A DNA stretch of 64,000 bases from Prosopocoilus inquinatus (lineage: Eukaryota > Arthropoda > Insecta > Coleoptera > Lucanidae). Position 1 is the stretch's first letter; the number at the start of each line of letters is the position of its first letter. The notes under the pieces were generated by a model that worked only from the letters and a program-made list of their open reading frames with translations, was not told where the DNA came from and searched no databases. Both the position numbers and the translations under genes were made by a program. The stretch lies in the NCBI GenBank assembly GCA_036172665.1, contig CM069876.1:5332001-5396000 (forward strand), given 5' to 3'. This document shows, in pieces, positions 54,123 to 64,000 of the stretch.

Positions 54123-55560
54123 ACCGATGAGAAGTTAGCAATAAAATTCCAGCAATAAAATTATGAAATTTCAAAACGCTGCCACCGCTAAAATAACGAT
54201 CGCAGATCAATAATATTTAATCTATTACAAAGAGTATAATGTGTAGATTCCCCTCATATGAAGAAACTGAAACTATATTTGATATTAACTTAACTATGAC
54301 TATTTAAACCAGCATAAGTCATTATACATATATCGCACCAAAACAATTGCTTTCACTGAAAATTTTCACGGAGTCATAAAGTAAACATACATATCTATTT
54401 AATAATGCCTTTAGAAAGTTTTAGCCGGTTGATTTGAAGTAATTAGAAATTAATTAAAAGTGACGCTCGGACCAATGAAAGAGTACCAATTATTACAAAG
54501 TAATAAGTTGTGACATTGACATGAAAATTCTTCTAATACTTCAGAAAAAAAGAAGATTTCCGGTTTTCTCAGTTTTGTTAAAGATCTGAAGCAGCTAATG
54601 GATATTTGTCAGTTAACTCATCCGAATGGTTAGATTATTCATTTATATTTATAAAAAATATTCAGTAGAATAAAATTTGCTCTTGTGTTCTTACCTGTTG
54701 CATGCACAAAAAAATTTGAAACGATTTTTCACGTTTCTGTGCCAGACCTTTTTTACTTAAGATATCGTGTTATTGTTTTGGATTTCTTCATAATACATTT
54801 CTCATAACCTTAATTTAGAATAAGCAGATCGAAAATTGCAATTTTTGGTTTGGACCCGTTTAAATACGTACTTATAAAATCAATACTTTTCGTAATAGCC
54901 ATGAAATATTTACTGTTTGTACAAATCTCGATTTTTTAAGTACAAAATAATTCAGAACGGACAATGTAAAGTTAATATTGTTTTACTCTTGCCAATGTCA
55001 CAACTTATTACTTTGTAATAATTGGTACTCTTTCATTGGTCCGAGCGTCACTTTTAATTAATTTCTAATTACTTCAAACCAACCGGCTAAATCTCAGAGG
55101 GTAGTTTAAACGATAGATTTCGATACGTGCTTTCATTATCTGCAAACAAAATTTTTATGCAAGTATTGTAAGAACAGTTATGAACATTTGAAATTGGTAC
55201 TGTTTCATTGGTCTGATCGTCATTTTTAATTAATTTCTAATTACTTCAAATCAACCGGCTAAAACTTTCTAAAAGCATTATTAAATAGATATGTATGTTT
55301 ACTTTATCACTGTGTGAAAATTTTCAGTGAAAGCAATTGTTTTGGTGCGATATATGAATAATGACTTATGCTGGTTTAAATAGACATAGTTAACTTAATA
55401 TCAAATATTTTTTCAGTTTCTTCATTTGAGGGGAATCTACACATTATACTCTTTGTAATAGATTAAATATTATTGATCTGTGATCGTTATTTTAGCGGTG
55501 GCAGCGTTTTGAAATTTCATAATTTTATTGCTGGAATTTTATTGCTAACTTCTCATCGGT
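54123..55560. repeat. 1.4-kb imperfect palindrome
   Basis: ACCGATGAGAAGTTAGCAAT at 54123 is mirrored at the end, 55560. The arms run about 400 bp each (54123-54520, 55185-55560). The right side carries an extra partial copy (55000-55090) that pairs with 54440-54520 again. Landmarks include CCAACCGGCTAAA, TTGGTCCGAGCGTCAC and GGTGGCAGCG. No ORF of note. Confidence 0.8.
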
Positions 55561-55885
55561 AAGATTTGCATGTGTTGAAATACGAAGCAAAATGGACGGT
55601 GAAAAAAAGACAATCTTAAGCATTTTTTTCTTTTAATTTTACCTCTAGAAGAAAAGGAATGATGCAGCAAGACATTTCATTAAAATGATGACCTCATTCA
55701 TTGTGGTCAAAGCGAAATTCTTGTCTACCTCTGTAATACCTCCTGCAATACCGAAATCGACAAGAAACGCGACTGCTCGAGAGCGGGAGTCAAACTGGTG
55801 GTAATTTATCCGGAATGTCTCTCGCGTTAGGTCACACGATCGTCAAACGTAAATGTGAGTGAGAGTTGGTTTAACGTGGTTTAAG

Positions 55886-56068
55886 AACGTTCTTCGGACA
55901 ACCTGTTAACAACGTCGTCAAAGTGGCTGGCAAGAACAAGAAACCCAAGCACAAGAAGAGCGGGTTTTCGTTCTTCTTGATACCAAGAGGGCACAATCGG
56001 AGGACCAAACAGAAGCAGGATAAGTACTACGTGCCCAACAACTTTGTTGTTAGGCACTCTCCACCGCG
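55886..56068 (+). CDS. Candidate internal exon of an unknown cellular gene
   Basis: About 61 codons with strong coding composition: G/C at third positions (AAG, GTC, AAC, TTC, TAC) in otherwise AT-rich DNA. It reads FFGQPVNNVVKVAGKNKKPK, KSGFSFFLIPRG and KYYVPNNFVVRHSPP. It ends at a strong donor CG|GTAAGT (56069). The frame is closed upstream by TAA at 55872-55874, so an acceptor must lie between; TTTAAG at 55880-55885 is the only AG and has a poor pyrimidine tract. The fragment is basic and Pro-containing, with no domain recognised. The antisense frame over the same bases is a shadow. The rest of the gene is probably outside the window. Confidence 0.45.
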
Positions 56069-57457
56069 GTAAGTGGAATTTAACCGGCGAGTTTGGTTGC
56101 ATATTCGGCTAGTTTTGCTCGTGGCTTTCTGCGATTATCGAAAACAATACCGGTAACTGTATTTATTTGCTGATTGCGTCATTCATTATTTTGCATACAC
56201 CGAATAGAAAAAAAAAAAAAAATAGGTAACTCAAATAAAAGTTAAACAAGATACTAGAACATGCTATTTACTAATTTTGGACAACCATCACTAAAAATGC
56301 AATTGTTTACATATTCTACTTGTTTTGTTACAGTTTAAATCAATTTCCAAAATTTTAATACACTCTTGTTTTAACCTCATACATCATATAACACTATACA
56401 GGGTGTCTCAAAACCTCTGTCTTTAAATGAAACTGTAATTTTCTCGTTATATAAGACATTAATTCTACAAATCTGAAATTTTTTGTCCAAAAATGAAAAA
56501 CTGACCTATCACAAGCGAGCGCAGTCCCTTTGTTTTGAAACCTTTGCTTGACTTGTTTCAGCAATTTTTTCCGATAAAACCAATAAACCGCAATAAAACT
56601 TTTTATTTACGTTTAGAAGAACTCGGTCAAGGTCTTATTGTATACGAATATGAATCCGACTTGCGGACATCGGCATGTTTATTTGTATTTTCAACATGCG
56701 ATAAGTAAGAATGTTTGTTTACGCACCTCTTTGTAATAGACAATAACAATTATGTTAAAAACGAGTACCTAATCTTTGTTAGATTTTTGCTGAAGTAATT
56801 AAACATCTTCGTAGTCTAGTTCTGTAACTGCATTGAAAATACGTGAAATTATTTTTTAATTATCGCACTAATAGCTACAGAATAAGTATTGCAAGAGCAG
56901 AAACTATTCCTATTGTAAAAACAGAAAGCAAGAATTGGAGTATGATACCATGAAAAATTTTAATAAATTAGATTGCCTGTACACACAATAATATGGGTTC
57001 AAAATAAGTGATTGAATAACTTCGCTAGATCTCAATCGAACTATTTTATTAATTGTTTACATTCCAACATAAAGCACATGTTTTTATAAGGATAATATTG
57101 AACCTGAATTTCTGCGTCGGCTTAAACCAATAAAGACATAAAAGCTCTCGCCTAGTGCAGACGTTTATTTCGTCTTTTCGTCGTAGTTTTTTAATAATGA
57201 AACAAATTTATTTTTGCTGTACAAATACAATAACTTTAGTAATCAACATTGTAAATTAGCAAATTTACAAATTAATATGATGTAAGAATGTCTTCTTTTT
57301 TGATCGCCTTTAGATTGAATTTTTTAAATTTAACTTTTAAAGTACGGATTAGCACAAAACTAATCGTCAATTAATGCAGCACGCACAGAATATTTTAAAC
57401 TATTAAGAACTTACCTAGTTACAAAATTTATCTGCTTTTAAAATTAACAAAAAACAT
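56069..57457. other. Gene-free stretch
   Basis: AT-rich, no gene. 56398-56438 repeats the TACAGGGTGTCTC terminus seen at 316-355. Confidence 0.45.
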
Positions 57458-57740
57458 GATACTTGACCTGCCTTAAGTACAATATCTGTGCATTAGGTCA
57501 TGGTCTGCGTTTTTATGACTTTTTATGGCCCCGAGCGGCGGAGAATAGTTGAAAACCAAGCTCCTCCGGAACATTTAAGCTGCATTCAGCGATCCTCAAA
57601 CAATTTCTATGAAAAAGCAAAATAACTTCTATCTGTGTTATTACTGCTATCTGACCAACAGTTGCATAATAAATTTTGCTTCTTCTTGACCACTGTTTGT
57701 GGTTTCAATTAAAGATATAGGCTTGAAGACACGCTGTATA
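57458..57740 (+). repeat. Dispersed repeat, copy 2 of 2
   Basis: Same-strand copy of 2681-2964. A following block CTATTTTTTATTGATAGGCGG (57743-57763) is mirrored at about 62319-62339. Confidence 0.75.
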
Positions 57741-58104
57741 TTCTATTTTTTATTGATAGGCGGATTTTACAGATTGGTATAATTTATTACATAACCAACA
57801 GACGACAAAAAAAAAAACTCAAACTTGACCACAATCGTTACTAACTAGTTGCTATTTTAATAAAATTTAAAAAAAGCCTCACGAATAAATGACTTATAGG
57901 AGAACCACATTCTTTTAAAACTTCGGACTCACCTAAAGTGACGAGATTTTAATTTGGGTAGGGCGGGACAACCCAATCCAACCCAATCAACAAAATAACT
58001 TTGAGTATAAATCAGGGATTCCCAACCATTTTTAAGCTGCGTTTCATTAAAAGAAAAGTTTCTATCGACCTCCCTACCTCCTTGATTTTACACTTACTTA
58101 TTAC

Positions 58105-60253
58105 TAGGCTTAGGATAATTATGCGTTTGCATAATTGCATATGCAAATGCATATTTGGAACATTTTTATACATAAATGCATATTTTAACTTTTTAGGGCA
58201 TTAATGCATAATTTCCTGCATTTTTTGTTTTAATTGCAATTTGCGATTATTTCTTATTGCCAAGTGCAAACTGACATTTTATAGCAGACAATCTGAACAA
58301 CCAGTGTTTCAAAATCAGAATACTTGGAAATAATAAGAGGATTAACAGTGTATGAAAACCGCCATTGTTTACTGCGACCGCACATTATCCCACGAATTTC
58401 CAAGTATTTTGTCTGCGTTAATAGTACTCGTACAGACCATGGTATGGGGTAGCTCTCTTTCTAATTTTACCAGGAAATTCTGCAGAAAATTTCATCAACC
58501 TTCAGTAGTTGTATGCTGATTGCAATAGGATTAACATCTCTCAAGATGCCAAAAGAAAAAAATTGTGTAAGTGCAATTTTAAACCAGTTTGTGAAGGACT
58601 ACGATGATTTTATAACGGATGGGCGTCTGTTATTTTGTAAATAGTGCGAGGTTCATGTTACGGCAACCAAAAAGTTTCAAGTCACGCAGCATCTTCAAAC
58701 CGGAAAGCATGCAAGTAATAAAAATCGCAAAAGGGGAAATAACGAACGGCAAGTGTTAATTTCTAATTTACCGACGCCTGGACCTAAACGTTCAGAATTC
58801 AATGCAGAACTTCGTAAGGCTTTTATTTGCGCAGACATCCCATTAGCTAAGTTAAAAAATGAAGTTCTTTGCCATTTTTTGGAAAAGTATACGTATAAGC
58901 AAAATATTCCAGATGAATCGACATTAAGAAAAAATTATGTTTCCGAATTGTATACATTAACATTGGATAAATTAAGAGCAAAAGTAAAGGATCATTCTAT
59001 TTGGGTGTCGTTGGATAAAACAACCGATGAAGAACAAAGATGCATAGGAAATTTTGTGTTTGGTATATTAGGGGTTCCTGAAGAAAAAAATAAATCATAT
59101 CTGCTAACTTTAAAAGTGTTAGACAAAGTAAATCATTCAACAGTCGCTGCTTTTTTCAACGACTCTTTAAGTTTATTGTGGCCGTCTGGAATTTTATATG
59201 AAAAAGTACTAGCGGTTTGTAGTGATGCTGCACCATATATGTGCAAAACAATGCGGGGACTGCAGGTTTTATATCCGAACATGATACAAGTGACCTGTTT
59301 AGCACATGGCTTACATCGAGTAGCTGATTTAGTTCGTAATCTTCATTCAAATGTTAATGTGCTAATATCATCTGTGAAAAAGATTTTCCTTAAGGCACCA
59401 AGTCGTATTCAGAAGTTCCGGGAAATTTCGGGTGACATTCCACTTCCACCTGCGCCAATCATTACAAGATGGGGAAGTTGGATCGACACTGCTGTGTATT
59501 ACGCTAAAAATTTTGAAATTGTGAAGAAAATTGTTGATGAATTCGACTCTGAGGAAGCGCAGTGCATCGAAGAAGCACAGAGTATTCTGAGGAAAAAAGG
59601 TATTCGTGAAGATTTAATTTTTATTCGAGCTAATCTGTCATGCATTTCGACTGCAATCTCCAAGCTAGAAGCTAAGGGTCTATCTTTACAAGAAAGCATT
59701 CAAATAGTAGAACATGTTAGTTAACAAATAGTTGTTAACGGTTTAGCAAAACTCAAGAAAAATGTTTTTATCAATAAATTAAACGAAGTGCTGTCAGAGA
59801 ATACGGGCTATCAGCAACTGAAGAATATAAGTGAAGTGTTGCAAAATGAATCGACCCTTAATGAAAAAAACAAACATTTAAGTGTCAATGACGTTGTAAA
59901 ATACGAATTTGTACCAATAGTGTCCTGCGATGTCGAGAGAGTGTTTTCTCAGTACAAAAATATTCTCGCCGACAATAGGCGCAAATTTACTTTTGAGAAT
60001 TTGTTACACCATGTTGTAGTTAAATGTAATTATAATTTGTTTCTATAATAACGACTAAATAAATAATTTAGAATTAAAAAAAAAGTTTTTGTTTTTTTGT
60101 AACAAAATAATGAAGAATGTGGTAACAAAAAAATATTATTTATTCTATAAAAGTTAATTTTTAATGCATATTTAAGTGCATATTTTTGATGATTTTAGTG
60201 CATATGTGTATGCATATTTTGAAGTTTTTTAATGCACAATTATCCTAAGCTTA
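58105..60253 (+). mobile_element. hAT transposon with 8-bp target duplication
   Basis: 2149 bp with inverted ends TAGGCTTAGGATAATTATGC and TAAGCTTAGGATAATTGTGC (complement at right), flanked by a perfect CTTATTAC (58097-58104, 60254-60261). Subterminal GCATAT repeats cluster at both ends (58125-58225, 60165-60240). Confidence 0.92.
58546..60048 (+). pseudogene. hAT transposase, two internal stops
   Basis: A single frame of 500 residues plus stop from the ATG at 58546, broken only by TAG (58642-58644, inside the BED zinc finger between CK and CE) and TAA (59722-59724). The finger continues with HLQTGKH. The catalytic region shows WVSLDKTTDEEQR and CSDAAPYM. The dimerisation end reads EFVPIVSCDVERVFSQYKNI. 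Length and order are normal for the family. Two point changes account for the loss of function, so inactivation is recent. Confidence 0.85.
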
Positions 60254-60742
60254 CTTATTACTATAACCGCGTTAGAATAAAAATTAATTATGTAATAAAA
60301 AAAAATCAATATTCTACGTACCGACTTACTTATAATGAATTTTATTGTCCAAAATTATCTGGCTTGTCATATTGGAGCACTTCATATTAAATTGTTTAAA
60401 GTGCCATCTATTTTCCCAAAGCCAAAACTAATTCAATCGATTATCGGAAATAAGGTTTCGTGCTTATATTTTTTTTTATAACAAGAAAAATATGCGAAAC
60501 ATGCACGTACAGTCGTGAGTCTTAAGTTTTAATCATCATTGATTGTCAAAAATTTGTACTTGACTTGTAATTTATTAAATAAGAAGATTCGCGTATTAAT
60601 TTTGAGTCCATCTATTGTCTAAAAATTATTTTACTTGAAAAACTAAAATCAAGTTGTGAAGGGATAGACGAATGGAACATGCAAAACGCCGTCTCTTGAC
60701 CAAAAGTAAAAGCTATTCTTTTTTGTAATTTCAAATGACGTT

Positions 60743-60904
60743 AGCTTTGTTCCAACTACTCGAGAAACCGTGCAGTGTACGATTACGAGCATTCGCAGTA
60801 AACAAATCGTGCGTCGTTTTGTTTATTGCGCTTGGACTATTGTTTAACGCGCATGCTTGTGATCATAGAGTGTACGAGGTTTCTCGAGCAGTTGGAACAA
60901 ACCT
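60743..60904. mobile_element. Palindromic MITE
   Basis: 162 bp with inverted ends AGCTTTGTTCCAACTACTCG and the mirror of AGGTTTGTTCCAACTGCTCG. The inner part is also partly self-complementary. Confidence 0.7.
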
Positions 60905-61002
60905 GTTAACGTTGACATTCTCAGTAATAATAATAACGATAAATAATAATTTTTTTTTTCAAAATTAAATTAAAAGAATCCAAAGCGCCACAGAAAAGAC
61001 AG

Positions 61003-61730
61003 GAATTATTAAGAGCGCCATCTCATGGCCAAAAGAGAAACTATTTTAATATTTCATCGCCACGTACTCATTAACAGCTTTGTCTTGTTTAAAAAAAAAT
61101 CTCTTAATATATTTAAAAATTAGAACAATTACATAAGCTCAGTGAATCCTGAAAAGGTTTATCACATTTTTAACAAAAAAAGATTTTTTAGGTCCTTCTG
61201 TATAGGCAACCGTACAAACGACTGCGTTTGCCGTGTTGCCTATATCAAGGTTTCTTGTGTTTTTGAAAAACTTTTAATTTTTTAACGAATTTTCTCCATT
61301 AATTACAGGTGTAAATTGAATAAGTAACTATTTTTTTGTGCGTCTTTTAAGTGTCTTTCTTAAAATCTGTAAGAAATGGAAAATTAAATTTCGAAATTAG
61401 TTGCTTGACCACGTTCAAAGTTATTCCGATGGAAAGCAAAAAAAAAAAAAAAAAACGAAAAAGTCATTAATACATGAACGAAAATATACGTACCTATTTT
61501 AATAGTGAATTATTTAGAACGCCATCTGTTCGTTCACACTTATCTTCATATTCTAAAAATGAAAGTTGCCTTAATCGAACTTCAAAAACGCGAGTTCGTC
61601 TTGACACTCACGGTAAAACCCCTTTTTTTTCAAAATTAAATTGAAAACGCCATCTCTTGACCAAAAGCCGAAACTATTTTAATATTTCATCGCCACGTAC
61701 CTACTCATCAGCAGCTTTGTCTTGTACCAC
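61003..61730 (+). repeat. Direct repeat pair about 640 bp apart
   Basis: The block at 61003-61085 (GAGCGCCATCTCATGGCC, then ATTTCATCGCCACGTAC, CAGCTTTGTCTTGT) recurs at 61641-61727. A weaker third copy of its start lies at 60685-60720. Confidence 0.65.
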
Positions 61731-61936
61731 TGTATTAAAAAAAAATTGAGTATTTTTTAACAACTAATTGTTTTCAATCGAAATGAAAAACTTTTTAAAG
61801 AGGACGCTATCTCTCCGTAATATATCAAAAATTAAATAGAATAGTATAAAATAGATCTTATTAATAGACTCACAGTCGACCCAAGAGAACCCTAGTTAAT
61901 AATTGGTTTATAATCTAATTCTGGACAAAAGAATAT

Positions 61937-62214
61937 TGTAGCGCGACGGTCGAAACACCCCCTCCTCAAATGGGTCAAAAGGGCCACCAGTGACCAGGAA
62001 GCAGAGAGAGTCCGGTGACAGATTTCGGTGATATCAGACGCGCGCAGCTCTCGCTTAATTCCATTTTACAGTTTAATTAGTTAAACTTTTTTCCCTTTTT
62101 TTTAATATTTTTTTCTTCTCTGTTTATGTTGTTTTTGTGAAATGTGTTGTGCTAATTAAATCTAATTTAACTTCGGAGTTTAATTTATTCGGGTTCCGAA
62201 CATCCCACGTTACA
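61937..62214 (+). mobile_element. Solo LTR
   Basis: 278 bp starting TGTAGCGCGACGG and ending CCCACGTTACA, with a 4-bp direct repeat ATAT on both sides (61933-61936, 62215-62218). The TG...CA ends and short duplication are those of an LTR retrotransposon, probably gypsy-type. No internal region is present. Confidence 0.65.
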
Positions 62215-62347
62215 ATATATATTTTCAAGAAGTTTTTTTTTTAAACTGTGCGGGACGCGGGACAAACTGTTAAAAACCGGGACTGTCCCGCCGAAATCGG
62301 GACGTACGGACACCTTACCGCCTATCAATAAAAAATAGAGTGTAGAT

Positions 62348-63504
62348 CAGGAATTCCCAACCTTTTCGAAGCGTCGCTCCTTACAAAAACGATCGATAAA
62401 TAACAATCGCCTTTTGTCTTTTCTTGATTCGATTTGACTTGATTTTATATTTGAATTATTAGTTTCATTCTATTTTTTTTTTTTAAGGAAAAACAACCTG
62501 GTGATTGTTTTTCCTTAAAAAAAAACTCCAACTGCGAACCGCATGGTCGGCCTCTTTTCTAATTACTTTTGTTGAAACTTTTGGTTAAAAATTCGCCAAC
62601 GCTCTTGATTTGATTTGTCTTATGTTAGTTGCTTCGTCTCGATCGTCATTAATTTGTTTTATTCCTTTATTTGACAATGCATATATTTATGATCGAAACT
62701 TTAAAGAATCATTTTTTTAAACATAAAACAATTTGCATTCTTAAAGTAACGATTACAAAATTATTAGATGAGTAAGAAATCTGAAGAAACTTTACTCGAA
62801 TCTTCCTCAGGGTTGGGATTTGGTTTGTTGATAGTAATACGTCATTTATTTTGTAACTATCAATTTATGATCCTTTGTTTTCGTTTTCTTTTGTTTGATT
62901 TGATTCTTTTTTTACCTATTAATTGTTCTTTGTTTTCTTTTTTACTTGATTTGAGTTAGCTTAACTTATTTTGCACTTTAAATTCCCGTCGATTGTTCGC
63001 CGTTTTTATTTTTGTTTCATTCGGTTTGACTTCATTTAATTAATTTTTAATTATTAACTGATCGTCTTTTTTCATTAACGTTTCAGATTATTTTTTTGGT
63101 TTTGATTAAAATTCGTTGGCTTTTATTTCAAATTGATTTATTGAGTTATGCACAATTTTTATTTTCATCGACCATCCTCATTCGTTTTTGTCTTATTCTA
63201 TTTCACCTGTGTTTTATTTTATTTATTATGTTAGAAGTTCGATTAATATTACGCAAAACCACCAATTAAGGCTGGATACTATCGAGGAAAAATAGCGTCC
63301 CGTTTTCTATTTCGTCACTGTAGAATGTGTAATTAATAAATTTATTTAATACTATTGGTAAACATTAAACTTCTTTTTAAATAAATTATTCAGGGAGGCC
63401 TCCATTAGACAAGAATTTTTAACTCCGACCCCCTAAAAACCTCCAGAGGTTCATCGACCCCCCGCCGGCCTCTACAGGTTCATCGAACCTATAGGGAACC
63501 CCTG
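62348..63504. mobile_element. Probable hAT-like non-autonomous element
   Basis: The left end is CAGGAATTCCCAACC and the right end is the complement of CAGGGGTTCCC, the usual terminus of Charlie/Buster-type hAT elements. The flanking octamers GTGTAGAT and CACTAGAT match at five of eight positions. Another left-end copy (CAGGGATTCCCAACC) is at about 58013. Interior T-rich with no transposase; a 36-bp hairpin (TTAAGGAAAAACAA, mirrored) is at 62483-62518. Confidence 0.5.
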
Positions 63505-63512
63505 CACTAGAT

Positions 63513-64000
63513 GAATGTGAGTGCAAGAACTGCTTACATGTTGACATTTAATATTTATTTACCACAGTCTATATTTTTTTATTTACGTAATAAATTGCTA
63601 ATTATTCTTAATCAAATGTATTATTACTGATTTATCTATTCTAATATATTAGAGTCAATTGACTACTTTGCATGCCATCAGTATCTTGATTGGCGTTTTG
63701 TAAACACAAATATATTCGGTCAGCTCGCCTCAGCTTAAATTTTATTTATGCACTTTTTAAAGTAAACTAAATTATTACAAATGAACTTAAAATACTAAAG
63801 ATAACCAGATTAAAATATAAAAGAATATCGTTAACCACAGAAACAGCACGTGTGAAATTATTTCAAAGCAATTTTTAGAAACTTCCAAACAGAGAATTTT
63901 GTAGGAAAATAGTTCAACAATGCAAAATGCTTAAAAAACGTATTGTATAATAAAAAAAATTTTTAGGAATCGTTTTTGCAATATCAGGTCAAACGGTGAT
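63513..64000. other. Gene-free stretch
   Basis: AT-rich, nothing recognisable. Confidence 0.5.

Noticed and set aside
55881..56102. Minus-strand 73-residue ORF with hydrophobic segment
   Set aside because: Antisense shadow of the candidate exon; the plus frame has the coding-like codon bias and the splice donor.
62768..62959. 63-residue hydrophobic ORF
   Set aside because: T-rich interior of a non-autonomous element; composition alone gives Leu/Phe codons.
1..64000. CRISPR arrays, bacterial operons, rRNA or tRNA genes
   Set aside because: The regularly spaced repeats here are transposon subterminal or tandem repeats; introns, polyadenylation signals and eukaryotic retroelements exclude a prokaryotic reading. 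I saw no cloverleaf or rRNA segment by eye; tRNAscan would be decisive.

Overview
The window is AT-rich arthropod (almost certainly insect) nuclear DNA. The evidence is one spliced cellular gene for juvenile hormone epoxide hydrolase, an enzyme family of insects and crustaceans, set in dense transposable-element sequence typical of insects: Jockey/CR1-type non-LTR retrotransposons, Penelope-like elements, hAT transposons and many foldback or TIR elements with TACAGGG-type ends. I cannot name the species.

Layout. 3.0-20.5 kb holds the epoxide hydrolase gene on the minus strand: four exons, all splice junctions in phase, catalytic residues intact. Its first intron is about 16 kb and filled with mobile elements: a ribozyme-bearing element (5.9-6.3 kb), a TIR element with a transposase relic (7.8-9.6), a DUF4817-type transposase relic split by a non-LTR insertion (9.8-12.4), a second non-LTR pseudogene (13.1-16.2), and two nearly identical Penelope-like copies joined 5' to 5' inside an AT microsatellite (16.7-19.3). 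20.9-27.1 kb is an unusual AT-rich block with a promoter-like TATA, an alternating array of TTGTGAACGA motifs, small ORFs, and two tandem unrecognised genes at 26.1-27.1; it is interrupted by a ribozyme element and two hAT insertions, one with an intact 617-residue transposase. 27.1-33.5 kb is bounded by a TAGGCGCC inverted pair and contains a CR1-like element with a PHD-finger ORF1. 33.7-39.0 kb is a foldback element split by a non-LTR retrotransposon with an intact 929-residue ORF. 39.9-44.7 kb is a long-range inverted repeat full of MITEs. 45.9-52.1 kb has a tandem repeat, a split CR1-like element, TACAGGGTGTTC elements and a hAT copy with a perfect target duplication. 52.1-55.6 kb is two large imperfect palindromes side by side. 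55.9-56.1 kb looks like an isolated cellular exon. 58.1-60.3 kb is a hAT element with only two stop codons in its transposase; a solo LTR lies near 62 kb.

The most notable signal is a set of hammerhead-ribozyme cores (CUGANGA, stem II, GAAA, then a self-complementary ACGU or ACAGCUGU) at nine places. In the best cases the two stem-I strands are also complementary. Three sit in short elements (about 170-430 bp) flanked by perfect 12-15 bp target duplications, which resembles the small non-autonomous hammerhead retroelements (retrozymes) associated with Penelope-like elements. The second notable item is the two-gene unrecognised cassette at 26.1-27.1 kb.
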